64,000 nucleotides of DNA from Bacteroides sp. GM023 (GTDB taxonomy: Bacteria; Bacteroidota; Bacteroidia; Bacteroidales; Bacteroidaceae), in assembly GCF_014750685.1 (NCBI RefSeq), contig NZ_JAAXGE010000005.1, positions 186,001-250,000 of the forward strand, read 5' to 3'. Position numbers and translations under genes: made by a program. Positions 44,722 through 52,138 of the stretch are shown in pieces. Each line of letters starts with the position of its first letter. Position 1 is the first letter of the stretch. The notes beneath the pieces are model-generated. The model did no database searches. It had not been told where the DNA came from and saw only the letters and a list, made by a program, of their open reading frames with translations.

Positions 44722-44837
44722 ATCCACAGAAATGATTTTTGTTTTTCATATTTTGCTTATATTTGAAGAAGAAAAGATGTGGGTTATAGGTAAATAAGGA
44801 GATTGGAAAAAGAATCATTGATAATATAAAATAATAT

Positions 44838-45866
44838 ATGAGTAAGAAGATTCAAATACATAATAGTACAGCAGAATTCTTGATTTTTACCAGTCAAGCT
44901 AAGGAGGATGGCATTGAGGTTCGGTTGCAAAATGAAACAATCTGGCTGAGCCAAAAGTTGATGGCTACTTTGTTTGATTGTTCAACAGATAATATCTCTC
45001 TTCATCTGAAAAATATATTTAATGAGGGGGAATTAAACTCGGAAGCAGTTACCGAGGAATTCTCGGTAACTGCTTCCGATGGTAAAAGCTATCGTACAAA
45101 ACATTATAATTTAGATGCTATTATAGCTGTAGGCTATCGGGTAAATTCTAAACGGGCAACCGCTTTTCGGCAGTGGGCAACGAATGTTTTGCGGGATTAT
45201 GTTATTCGTGGATATATTATCGATAAGGAACGGATGAAAAATGGAACTTTTTTCAACCAAAACTATTTTGATAGTTTGTTGGAAGAAGTTCGTGAAATCC
45301 GAGCTAGTGAGCGTTTATTCTACCAAAAAATCACAGATATCTATGTAACAGCTTTCGATTACAATCCAAAATCACAAACAACACTTGACTTCTTTGCTAC
45401 GGTACAGAATAAACTCCATTTTGCAATTCATCATCATACTGCTGCTGAGCTAATAATAGAACGGGCAAACTGTGAAAAAGAACATATGGGATTGACTACA
45501 TGGAAAAACTCTCCAAGCGGAAAAGTCCTTAAGAGTGATGTTTCTATTGCAAAGAACTATCTGACAGAAAAAGAGTTGCACGGATTGGATCGTATTGTAT
45601 CTATGTATTTGGATTATGCTGAAACACAAGCCGAACGACATATTCCAATGACTATGGAAGATTGGGCGAAAAAGTTAGATGCTTTTTTACAATTTAATGA
45701 ATATGATTTATTGCATAATATTGGTTCTGTATCAGCCCATGTAGCTAAAGCGTTTGCGGAAAGTGAATTTGAGAAATATCGTATTATTCAAGATCAGTTG
45801 TTTCAATCTGACTTTGATAAATTCAGTTTCAAAGGATTACTAAATTTTGAGAATGATGAAAAATGA
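44838..45866 (+). CDS. RhuM family protein
   Basis: A 342-residue soluble protein. The N-terminal half has the RhuM signature: ETIWLSQKLMATLFDCSTDNISLHLKNIFNEGEL, RTKHYNLDAIIAVGYRVNSKRATAFRQWATNVLRDYVIRGY. The C-terminal half carries a Fic/DOC-like-looking stretch (HFAIHHHTAAELIIERANCEKEHMGLTTWK). RhuM was named as a Salmonella virulence protein; homologues are scattered among mobile and defence-rich regions and their molecular function is unclear. An 18-bp perfect inverted repeat lies inside the coding sequence (45039-45079). Confidence 0.82.
   Translation: MSKKIQIHNSTAEFLIFTSQAKEDGIEVRLQNETIWLSQKLMATLFDCSTDNISLHLKNIFNEGELNSEAVTEEFSVTASDGKSYRTKHYNLDAIIAVGYRVNSKRATAFRQWATNVLRDYVIRGYIIDKERMKNGTFFNQNYFDSLLEEVREIRASERLFYQKITDIYVTAFDYNPKSQTTLDFFATVQNKLHFAIHHHTAAELIIERANCEKEHMGLTTWKNSPSGKVLKSDVSIAKNYLTEKELHGLDRIVSMYLDYAETQAERHIPMTMEDWAKKLDAFLQFNEYDLLHNIGSVSAHVAKAFAESEFEKYRIIQDQLFQSDFDKFSFKGLLNFENDEK
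45039..45079. repeat. Perfect 18-bp inverted repeat inside the RhuM gene
   Basis: 45039-45056 is the exact reverse complement of 45062-45079, with only GAATT between. The arms encode residues around SEAVTEEFSVTAS of RhuM. In mRNA this would form a very stable hairpin early in the reading frame. Confidence 0.9.
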
Positions 45867-45876
45867 ATAAAATAGG

Positions 45877-45906
45877 TTGAGCTATTAAAAATAAATATTA
45901 CTTTTG
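45877..45906 (+). promoter_or_regulatory. Predicted promoter of the thioesterase gene
   Basis: TTG (45877-45879), a 19-nt spacer and TACTTTTG (45899-45906), 21 nt before the ATG at 45928. Confidence 0.5.
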
Positions 45907-45927
45907 TTTTTATAAAAAGAGAGAACC

Positions 45928-46419
45928 ATGAAGAAGATAATAAATCCCTGGAAAGGCTTGGAAGGATACAACTGTTTCGGTTGTGCACCCAATAATGAAG
46001 CAGGAGTAAGAATGGAGTTTTACGAAGACGGTGACGAAATAGTGAGCATTTGGAAACCTCGTCCTGCATATCAGGGCTGGATTGATACATTGCACGGAGG
46101 CATTCAAGCAGTTTTGTTGGATGAAATTTGTGCATGGGCAGTGCTTCGTAAGTTGCAGACAACGGGCGTAACCTCAAAAATGGAGACTCGCTATCGGAAA
46201 CCAATTGATACGAAAGATTCTCATGTCGTACTGCGTGCATCCATTAAAGAGATAAAGCGTAACATTGTCATTATTGAAGCAAAGCTATACAATAAGGATG
46301 GTGACGTATGTACAGAAGCCGTTTGCACCTACTTTACCTTCTCGCAGGAGAAGGCAAAAAGTGAAATGCATTTTCTGCAATGTGATGTAGAGTCGGAGGA
46401 GATATTACCTTTAATTTGA
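45928..46419 (+). CDS. PaaI-like hot-dog thioesterase
   Basis: A 163-residue protein with the hot-dog fold pattern: GYNCFGCAPNNEAGVRMEFY at the N-terminus, then YQGWIDTLHGGIQAVLLDEICAWAV at ~50-75, where the HGG and following acidic residue match the active-site region of PaaI/4HBT thioesterases. It probably hydrolyses an acyl-CoA; the natural substrate is unknown. Single gene directly upstream of the his operon leader. Confidence 0.82.
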   Translation: MKKIINPWKGLEGYNCFGCAPNNEAGVRMEFYEDGDEIVSIWKPRPAYQGWIDTLHGGIQAVLLDEICAWAVLRKLQTTGVTSKMETRYRKPIDTKDSHVVLRASIKEIKRNIVIIEAKLYNKDGDVCTEAVCTYFTFSQEKAKSEMHFLQCDVESEEILPLI

Positions 46420-46448
46420 AATGAAAACTCAAGTTTTTGTGATAAATG

Positions 46449-46480
46449 TTTGGTAGTATCAAACAAATACTTTACTTTTG
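46449..46480 (+). promoter_or_regulatory. Predicted promoter of the his operon
   Basis: TTTG (46449-46452), a 20-nt spacer and TACTTTTG (46473-46480) match the Bacteroides consensus very well. Transcription should start near 46487, about 13 nt before the leader-peptide ATG. Confidence 0.7.
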
Positions 46481-46499
46481 TCGCAGTTAATAAAAGAAT

Positions 46500-46547
46500 A
46501 TGAAATATACAGCTACACATCATCATCATCATTTTCCTAACGAATAA
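46500..46547 (+). CDS. hisL: his operon leader peptide (15 aa, five consecutive His codons)
   Basis: The frame reads MKYTATHHHHHFPNE and stop, with five CAT codons at 46518-46532. Its position between a good promoter and an intrinsic terminator, directly before hisG, is that of a ribosome-mediated attenuator leader. A stop-codon ribosome would cover the antiterminator strand at 46549-46556, whereas a ribosome stalled at the His codons would leave it free. Confidence 0.88.
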   Translation: MKYTATHHHHHFPNE

Positions 46548-46548
46548 C

Positions 46549-46604
46549 CGGTGGGCATAGATGATATTGTGTATACTCTATATAACGATAACGAAGGCTT
46601 GCCG
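46549..46604 (+). promoter_or_regulatory. Proposed antiterminator pairing of the his attenuator
   Basis: CGGTGGGC (46549-46556) can pair with GCTTGCCG (46597-46604) over 8 bp with three G-U wobbles. The second strand is part of the left arm of the terminator, so the two structures exclude each other. His codons (ATCATC) can also pair with GATGAT at 46560-46565. Confidence 0.6.
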
Positions 46605-46624
46605 AATACGGTAAGCCTTTTTTT
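46594..46624 (+). terminator. Attenuator terminator before hisG
   Basis: An 11-bp stem with one G-T wobble (46594-46604 with 46609-46619), an AATA loop and a T7 run. It lies about 52 nt before the hisG ATG and ends the leader transcript when histidine is plentiful. Confidence 0.88.
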
Positions 46625-46675
46625 ATTTTTCAACGTACTATACTTGTAATTAATAATAAATAATTAAATAAAGTC

Positions 46676-47527
46676 ATGTTAAGAATCGCAGTACAAGCCA
46701 AAGGACGTCTCTTCGAAGAGACAATGGCACTTTTAGAAGAGTCGGATATCAAGTTGAGCACTACTAAACGTACCTTACTGGTACAATCTCCTAATTTCCC
46801 CATCGAAGTTCTTTTCCTTCGTGATGACGATATTCCACAGACAGTAGCTACCGGAGTAGCCGATTTAGGAATTGTCGGTGAGAATGAATTTACGGAAAAA
46901 GAAGAAGATGCGGAAATCATCAAACGTTTAGGATTCAGTAAATGTCGTTTGTCATTGGCTATGCCGAAAGATTTGGAATATCCCGGACTGTCATGGTTCA
47001 ACGGAAAAAAGATAGCGACCTCTTATCCTGTTATCCTTCGCAACTTCTTGAAAAAGAATGGTGTGAATGCAGAAATTCATGTCATTACCGGTTCGGTAGA
47101 AGTATCTCCGGGTATTGGATTGGCTGATGCCATTTTTGATATCGTAAGCTCCGGTTCTACTTTGGTTAGCAATCGTTTGAAAGAAGTAGAAGTCGTGATG
47201 AAATCGGAAGCTCTGTTGATTGGCAACAAAGACATGAGCGATGAGAAAAAAGCAGTGTTGGAAGAACTGTTGTTCCGCATGAACGCTGTAAAAACTGCCG
47301 AGGATAAGAAATACGTATTAATGAATGCTCCGAAAGATAAACTGGAAGAAATTATTGACGTATTACCGGGCATGAAAAGCCCTACCGTGATGCCGTTGGC
47401 ACAAGAAGGATGGTGCTCCGTTCATACAGTACTTGATGAAAAACGTTTTTGGGAAATCATCGGAAAACTCAAAGCACTGGGAGCAGAAGGTATCTTAGTG
47501 CTGCCGATTGAAAAGATGATTGTATAA
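46676..47527 (+). CDS. hisG: ATP phosphoribosyltransferase (long form)
   Basis: A 283-residue enzyme for the first step of histidine synthesis (ATP + PRPP to phosphoribosyl-ATP). It begins MLRIAVQAKGRLFEE; ATGVADLGIVGENEF and the PRPP-binding stretch GLADAIFDIVSSGSTLVSN (~155-175) are typical, and a C-terminal regulatory HisG_C domain (~205-283) makes it the long, HisZ-independent, feedback-inhibited form. It is the first gene of the operon, under attenuator control. Confidence 0.95.
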   Translation: MLRIAVQAKGRLFEETMALLEESDIKLSTTKRTLLVQSPNFPIEVLFLRDDDIPQTVATGVADLGIVGENEFTEKEEDAEIIKRLGFSKCRLSLAMPKDLEYPGLSWFNGKKIATSYPVILRNFLKKNGVNAEIHVITGSVEVSPGIGLADAIFDIVSSGSTLVSNRLKEVEVVMKSEALLIGNKDMSDEKKAVLEELLFRMNAVKTAEDKKYVLMNAPKDKLEEIIDVLPGMKSPTVMPLAQEGWCSVHTVLDEKRFWEIIGKLKALGAEGILVLPIEKMIV

Positions 47528-47535
47528 ATATATAT

Positions 47536-47612
47536 AGGCACAGATTACACGGATTACACAGATAATGCAGTCACTAATCTCAGATACCGCGTAATCCGTG
47601 AAATCCGTGCCT
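47536..47612. repeat. Imperfect palindromic repeat between hisG and hisD
   Basis: AGGCACAGATTACACGGATTAC at the left end is nearly complementary to GTAATCCGTGAAATCCGTGCCT at the right end, and the left arm itself contains repeats of GATTACAC. It fills almost the whole hisG-hisD gap. It looks like a mobile intergenic repeat of the kind found in many Bacteroides loci. Confidence 0.6.
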
Positions 47613-47627
47613 AATAAAATATAAACT

Positions 47628-48917
47628 ATGAAATTAATTAAGTATCCATCAAAAGAGCAATGGACGGAACTCTTGAAACGTCCGGCACTGAATACGGAGA
47701 ACTTGTTCGATACGGTTCGTACTATTATAAATAAGGTAAGGGCAGAAGGTGACAAAGCTGTACTGGAATATGAAGCCGCCTTTGATAAAGTTACTTTGTC
47801 TGCGCTTGCAGTGACTCCTGAAGAAGTGCAGGTTGCCGAAACATTAGTAAGTGATGAACTGAAAGCCGCCATCTCCCTGGCAAAACAAAATATTGAAACC
47901 TTCCACTCTTCCCAACGTTTTGTGGGAAAAAAGGTGGAAACGATGAATGGCGTAACCTGTTGGCAAAAGGCCGTGGGTATTGAAAAGGTCGGATTATACA
48001 TTCCGGGAGGAACAGCACCGCTTTTCTCAACCGTATTGATGCTTGCCGTCCCTGCTAAAATAGCTGGATGCAAAGAAATCGTACTTTGTACTCCCCCCGA
48101 TAAAAATGGAAATATCCACCCTGCCATTCTCTTTGCCGCCCAACTGGCCGGAGTTAACAAAATTTTCAAGGCAGGTGGTGTACAAGCGATTGCTGCCATG
48201 GCTTATGGCACAGAAAGCGTTCCAAAAGTATATAAGATCTTCGGCCCTGGAAATCAATATGTGACAGCAGCAAAGCAATTGGTAAGTCTGCGTGATGTTG
48301 CCATTGATATGCCTGCCGGCCCTTCCGAAGTAGAAGTGTTGGCTGACGCATCCGCAAATCCGGTTTTCGTGGCAGCGGACTTACTCTCCCAGGCAGAACA
48401 CGGAGTCGACAGCCAAGCCATGTTGATAACAACTTCCGAGAAACTCCAAACAGAAGTGATGGCAGAAGTGGAACGTCAACTGGCAGAATTACCCCGTCGT
48501 GAGATAGCTGCAAAATCGTTGGAAAACAGCAAACTGATCTTGGTTCAGAATTTGGATGAAGCACTGGAATTGACTAATGCCTATGCCCCCGAACACTTAA
48601 TTATCGAGACAGAAAACTATTTGGAAGTGGCAGAACGTGTCATCAATGCCGGTTCTGTATTCCTCGGCTCATTAACTCCCGAAAGCGCAGGTGACTATGC
48701 TTCGGGCACTAACCATACCTTGCCGACCAACGGATATGCCAAAGCCTATAGCGGTGTAAGTTTGGATAGTTTCATCCGCAAGATTACATTCCAGGAGATT
48801 CTTCCGGCAGGAATAAAAGCCATCGGCCCGGCTATTGAAGAAATGGCAGCCAACGAACTTTTGGATGCACATAAAAACGCAGTTACTGTCCGTCTCAAAG
48901 CAATTCAAAATTCATAA
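47628..48917 (+). CDS. hisD: Histidinol dehydrogenase
   Basis: A 429-residue enzyme that oxidises L-histidinol to L-histidine with two NAD+ in the last steps of the pathway. Family segments: GVTCWQKAVGIEKVGLYIPGGTAPLFSTVLMLAVPA (~105-140), KIFGPGNQYVTAAKQ (~205), DMPAGPSEVEVLAD, SQAEHGVDSQ with zinc-ligand His, and AYAPEHLI near residue 320. Length is standard. It is 100 nt from hisG because of the inserted repeat and 17 nt from hisC. Confidence 0.96.
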   Translation: MKLIKYPSKEQWTELLKRPALNTENLFDTVRTIINKVRAEGDKAVLEYEAAFDKVTLSALAVTPEEVQVAETLVSDELKAAISLAKQNIETFHSSQRFVGKKVETMNGVTCWQKAVGIEKVGLYIPGGTAPLFSTVLMLAVPAKIAGCKEIVLCTPPDKNGNIHPAILFAAQLAGVNKIFKAGGVQAIAAMAYGTESVPKVYKIFGPGNQYVTAAKQLVSLRDVAIDMPAGPSEVEVLADASANPVFVAADLLSQAEHGVDSQAMLITTSEKLQTEVMAEVERQLAELPRREIAAKSLENSKLILVQNLDEALELTNAYAPEHLIIETENYLEVAERVINAGSVFLGSLTPESAGDYASGTNHTLPTNGYAKAYSGVSLDSFIRKITFQEILPAGIKAIGPAIEEMAANELLDAHKNAVTVRLKAIQNS

Positions 48918-48934
48918 CTTAAAAAATCAAAGAA

Positions 48935-49975
48935 GTGAAAACGTTACAAGAACTAACCCGTCCGAACATTTGGAAACTAAAACCATACTCTTCGGCCCGT
49001 GATGAATATAAAGGAGTGACAGCTTCTGTCTTTTTGGATGCCAATGAGAATCCATACAATACGCCTCATAACCGTTACCCGGATCCTATGCAATGCGAAC
49101 TGAAAACACTGCTGTCGAAAATCAAGAAAGTAGCTCCCGAACATATTTTCCTCGGAAATGGTAGCGACGAAGCCATTGATTTAGTCTTTCGTGCTTTCTG
49201 CGAACCGGGCAAAGATAATGTAGTAGCTATCGACCCCACTTACGGGATGTATCAGGTTTGTGCAGATGTGAACGATGTTGAATACCGGAAAGTGCTATTG
49301 GATGATGACTTCCAGTTCTCTGCTGATAAGTTAATGGCTGCTACAGACGAACATACCAAACTTATTTTCCTTTGCTCACCCAATAATCCGACAGGAAACG
49401 ATCTGCTTCGTTCCGAAATAGAAAAGATTCTGAATCAGTTTGAAGGACTGGTGATGCTGGATGAGGCCTACAGTGATTTTTCCAAAGCTCCATCTTTCCT
49501 GAGAGAGTTGGATAAATATCCTAACCTTGTCGTATTCCAAACATTCTCTAAAGCCTGGGGATGTGCCGCTATCCGTTTGGGAATGGCTTTTGCATCCGAA
49601 GAAATCATTGGTATTTTGAGTAAAATCAAATATCCCTATAACGTTAACCAACTCACTCAACAGCAGGCTATCAGTATGCTTCATAAGCATTATGAGATAG
49701 AACGTTGGGTGAAGACACTGAAGGAAGAACGTGATTATTTGGAAGAAGAATTTGAAAAACTTCCGTGTACCATTAAGATATTCCCGTCCGATGCTAATTT
49801 CTTTTTGGCTAAAGTAACGGATGCAGTGAAAATCTATAATTATTTGGTAGGCGAGGGGATTATTGTCCGCAATCGTCATACCGTTTCACTCTGCTGCAAC
49901 TGTTTGCGTGTGACGGTTGGTACTCGTACAGAGAATAACACCTTATTGGAAGTCCTTAAAAAATATCCAGGATAG
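48935..49975 (+). CDS. hisC: Histidinol-phosphate aminotransferase
   Basis: A 346-residue class I/II PLP aminotransferase. It starts at a GTG ([27 protein letters not shown]). LDANENPYN near residue 38, [11 protein letters not shown] (~150), MLDEAYSDF (~180) and [14 protein letters not shown] (~210, with the PLP-binding Lys) are visible. It converts imidazole-acetol phosphate and glutamate to histidinol phosphate. It ends 3 nt before hisB. Confidence 0.95.
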   Translation: MKTLQELTRPNIWKLKPYSSARDEYKGVTASVFLDANENPYNTPHNRYPDPMQCELKTLLSKIKKVAPEHIFLGNGSDEAIDLVFRAFCEPGKDNVVAIDPTYGMYQVCADVNDVEYRKVLLDDDFQFSADKLMAATDEHTKLIFLCSPNNPTGNDLLRSEIEKILNQFEGLVMLDEAYSDFSKAPSFLRELDKYPNLVVFQTFSKAWGCAAIRLGMAFASEEIIGILSKIKYPYNVNQLTQQQAISMLHKHYEIERWVKTLKEERDYLEEEFEKLPCTIKIFPSDANFFLAKVTDAVKIYNYLVGEGIIVRNRHTVSLCCNCLRVTVGTRTENNTLLEVLKKYPG

Positions 49976-49978
49976 ATT

Positions 49979-51103
49979 ATGAAGAAAAAAGTTTTATTTA
50001 TAGACAGAGACGGGACACTGGTTATTGAACCACCAGTTGATTATCAACTCGACTCCTTAGAGAAATTGGAATTCTATCCGAAAGTATTCCGTAATTTGGG
50101 CTTTATCCGTAGCAAACTCGATTTCGAATTTGCAATGGTCACCAATCAGGACGGACTGGGTACATCATCCTTCCCGGAAGAAACATTCTGGCCTGCCCAT
50201 AATCTGATGCTTAAAACATTGGAAGGCGAAGGAATTACTTTTGATGAAATACTGATAGACCGTAGTTTTCCTGAAGATAATGCGCCGACACGTAAACCAC
50301 GTACCGGAATGTTGACGAAGTATCTGAATAATCCTGAATACGATCTGCCCGGAAGTTTTGTTATCGGCGACCGTCCTACAGATGTGGAACTTGCCAAAAA
50401 ACTGGGCTGCCGTGCCATCTATTTGCAAGATTCAACAGAAAGTCTGAAAGAAAAAGGGCTGGAAGATGTTTGTGCTCTCGCTACAACGGACTGGGATCAG
50501 ATAGCCGAATTCCTGTTTGCCGGTGAGCGGAAAGCGGAAGTACGCCGTACCACGAAAGAAACTGATATTTATGTCGCCTTAAACCTGGACGGAAATGGTG
50601 TTTGCGATATTTCTACCGGGCTTGGTTTCTTCGATCATATGCTCGAACAGATTGGAAAACATTCCGGCATGGACTTGACAATCCGGGTCAAAGGTGATTT
50701 GGAAGTGGACGAACATCATACTATCGAAGATACTGCCATTGCTTTAGGGGAATGTATCTACCAGGCTTTAGGCAGCAAACGTGGAATTGAACGTTATGGA
50801 TATGCTTTACCGATGGACGATTGTCTTTGCCAGGTATGCCTGGATTTCGGTGGCCGCCCCTGGTTGGTATGGGATGCGGAGTTCAAACGTGAGAAGATAG
50901 GGGAGATGCCGACTGAAATGTTCCTGCATTTCTTTAAGTCATTGAGTGATGCCGCAAAAATGAATCTGAACATCAAGGCTGAAGGAGAGAATGAACATCA
51001 TAAGATAGAAGGTATTTTTAAAGCATTGGCCCGTGCTTTCAAGATGGCTTTGAAACGTGATATCTATCATTTCGAACTTCCATCCAGTAAAGGAGTGCTT
51101 TGA
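49979..51103 (+). CDS. hisB: Bifunctional histidinol-phosphatase / imidazoleglycerol-phosphate dehydratase
   Basis: A 374-residue fusion. Residues 1-~165 are a HAD phosphatase (DRDGTL at 9-14 and [23 protein letters not shown]). Residues ~185-374 are IGP dehydratase ([20 protein letters not shown] and [15 protein letters not shown], then [16 protein letters not shown], with paired His metal ligands). The fusion resembles the E. coli HisB arrangement. It is the last his gene here; hisH, hisA, hisF and hisIE are not in the window. Confidence 0.96.
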   Translation: MKKKVLFIDRDGTLVIEPPVDYQLDSLEKLEFYPKVFRNLGFIRSKLDFEFAMVTNQDGLGTSSFPEETFWPAHNLMLKTLEGEGITFDEILIDRSFPEDNAPTRKPRTGMLTKYLNNPEYDLPGSFVIGDRPTDVELAKKLGCRAIYLQDSTESLKEKGLEDVCALATTDWDQIAEFLFAGERKAEVRRTTKETDIYVALNLDGNGVCDISTGLGFFDHMLEQIGKHSGMDLTIRVKGDLEVDEHHTIEDTAIALGECIYQALGSKRGIERYGYALPMDDCLCQVCLDFGGRPWLVWDAEFKREKIGEMPTEMFLHFFKSLSDAAKMNLNIKAEGENEHHKIEGIFKALARAFKMALKRDIYHFELPSSKGVL

Positions 51104-51111
51104 TTTCTTAA

Positions 51112-51675
51112 ATGCATGGACTAATGCAGAAACGAATACTGTTGAGCCTACTTTTAGGAGTAATCTTCTCTATCTCTCTTTCCTGTCAGAATTTGAAAAT
51201 AGAGAAAATTACTCTTCCCGATAGCGAACTGACTAATCTGTATATGATAGATACGGGTGTATATCGTTCGGAACAACCTTCAAAAGATGATTTTAAGGCT
51301 TTGGAAAAATATGGAATCGGAGAATCTCTTAACCTCCGTAACAGGCATAGTGACGATGATGAGGCGAAAGGAACGTCTGTGAAGCTTCATCGGGTTAAGA
51401 TGAAAGCGCACTCCGTAAGTGAAGCGCAATTAATAAGTGCATTACGTATCATTAAGAATCGTAAAGAGCCGATTGTCATTCATTGCCATCACGGCTCTGA
51501 CCGTACAGGGGCTGTATGCGCACTTTACCGCATTGTATTTCAGAATATCCCCAAAGAAGTTGCCATTCGTGAAATGACTGAAGGCGGATTTGGATTCCAT
51601 CGTATTTATAAAAATATTATTCGACGAATCAGGAAAGCTGATATTGAACGGATAAGAAAAGAAGTGCAGGAATAA
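51112..51675 (+). CDS. Dual-specificity/tyrosine phosphatase-like lipoprotein
   Basis: A 187-residue predicted lipoprotein (Cys25, ISLSC). The phosphatase signature CX5R is intact: Cys125 to Arg131 in HCHHGSDRTGAV. GVYRSEQPSKDDFKALEKYGI upstream is typical of atypical DSP/PFA-like phosphatases, and a general-acid Asp may lie in the 78-83 region (HSDDDE). An exported phosphatase of this class may act on polyphosphate or phosphorylated envelope molecules; the substrate is unknown. It starts 8 nt after hisB, so it may share the his transcript. ATG at 51124 is an alternative start. Confidence 0.78.
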   Translation: MHGLMQKRILLSLLLGVIFSISLSCQNLKIEKITLPDSELTNLYMIDTGVYRSEQPSKDDFKALEKYGIGESLNLRNRHSDDDEAKGTSVKLHRVKMKAHSVSEAQLISALRIIKNRKEPIVIHCHHGSDRTGAVCALYRIVFQNIPKEVAIREMTEGGFGFHRIYKNIIRRIRKADIERIRKEVQE

Positions 51676-51676
51676 T

Positions 51677-51720
51677 CCGATTGGACTGTATGAGCTCATC
51701 AAATCATACAGTCCAATCGG
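51677..51720. terminator. Perfect 16-bp hairpin after the his/phosphatase genes
   Basis: 51677-51692 is the exact reverse complement of 51705-51720, with a 12-nt loop. It begins directly after the stop codon of the phosphatase gene. There is no strong T run, so its terminator strength is uncertain. Confidence 0.6.
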
Positions 51721-52049
51721 GAATTTCTATTGCATGAATTAGAGAATTCTACCATATGAATTAATGTTTCCCTTCATTCTATTAGACAATTCATGTACTC
51801 GATTTAACTTGTTGCACTTGTGTGGCAGACCAAATGGAGTTGAGCAACAGACTGGATGCACTTGTGTAACTGACCGGTTACTCAAGTCTGTTCAAATAGT
51901 AGTAATTATATGAGGTAATATGCTGGAAAATAGTATATTATAAGAAAAGTGCAATTTTTCTCTCTGAAATATAAAAATCAACCTTATGTTTTTTGTGAAC
52001 TTCTCTTAAAATAGGGCTGTTTTTATACTTAAATTGCTGATTATTAGCT

Positions 52050-52108
52050 CTGTGACATTTTTGTATCTTCCCCGTATAAAACTTTAAATAGATACAAAAA
52101 TGTCACAG
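52050..52108. repeat. Perfect 19-bp inverted repeat with 21-nt spacer
   Basis: 52050-52068 and 52090-52108 are exact reverse complements. The spacer is A/T rich. It lies 31 nt beyond the NAD synthetase stop on the minus strand. It might be a 3'-end hairpin, a regulator or recombinase site, or the trace of a mobile element. Confidence 0.85.
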
Positions 52109-52138
52109 GATATATTATCAATCATTGAAAAAGAATGA

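Larger units (their letters stand above)
51676..52138. other. Repeat-rich intergenic region between convergent genes
   Basis: 463 bp without a normal gene. It holds a 16-bp perfect inverted repeat (51677-51720), two copies of TGCACTTGTGT spaced by 44 nt (51813 and 51857), AACAGACT/AGTCTGTT inverted halves, and a 19-bp perfect inverted repeat (52050-52108). A 12-codon frame (52100-52138) starts in the last arm. Confidence 0.6.

Noticed and set aside
46500..46547. Poly-His stretch as an artificial His-tag
   Set aside because: The context (native promoter, 15-codon frame with stop, terminator and hisG) is that of a natural his leader peptide.
52050..52108. Invertible promoter of the capsule-switch type
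   Set aside because: The spacer is only 21 nt, far shorter than known invertible segments, and no recombinase gene is adjacent. Kept only as an unexplained inverted repeat.
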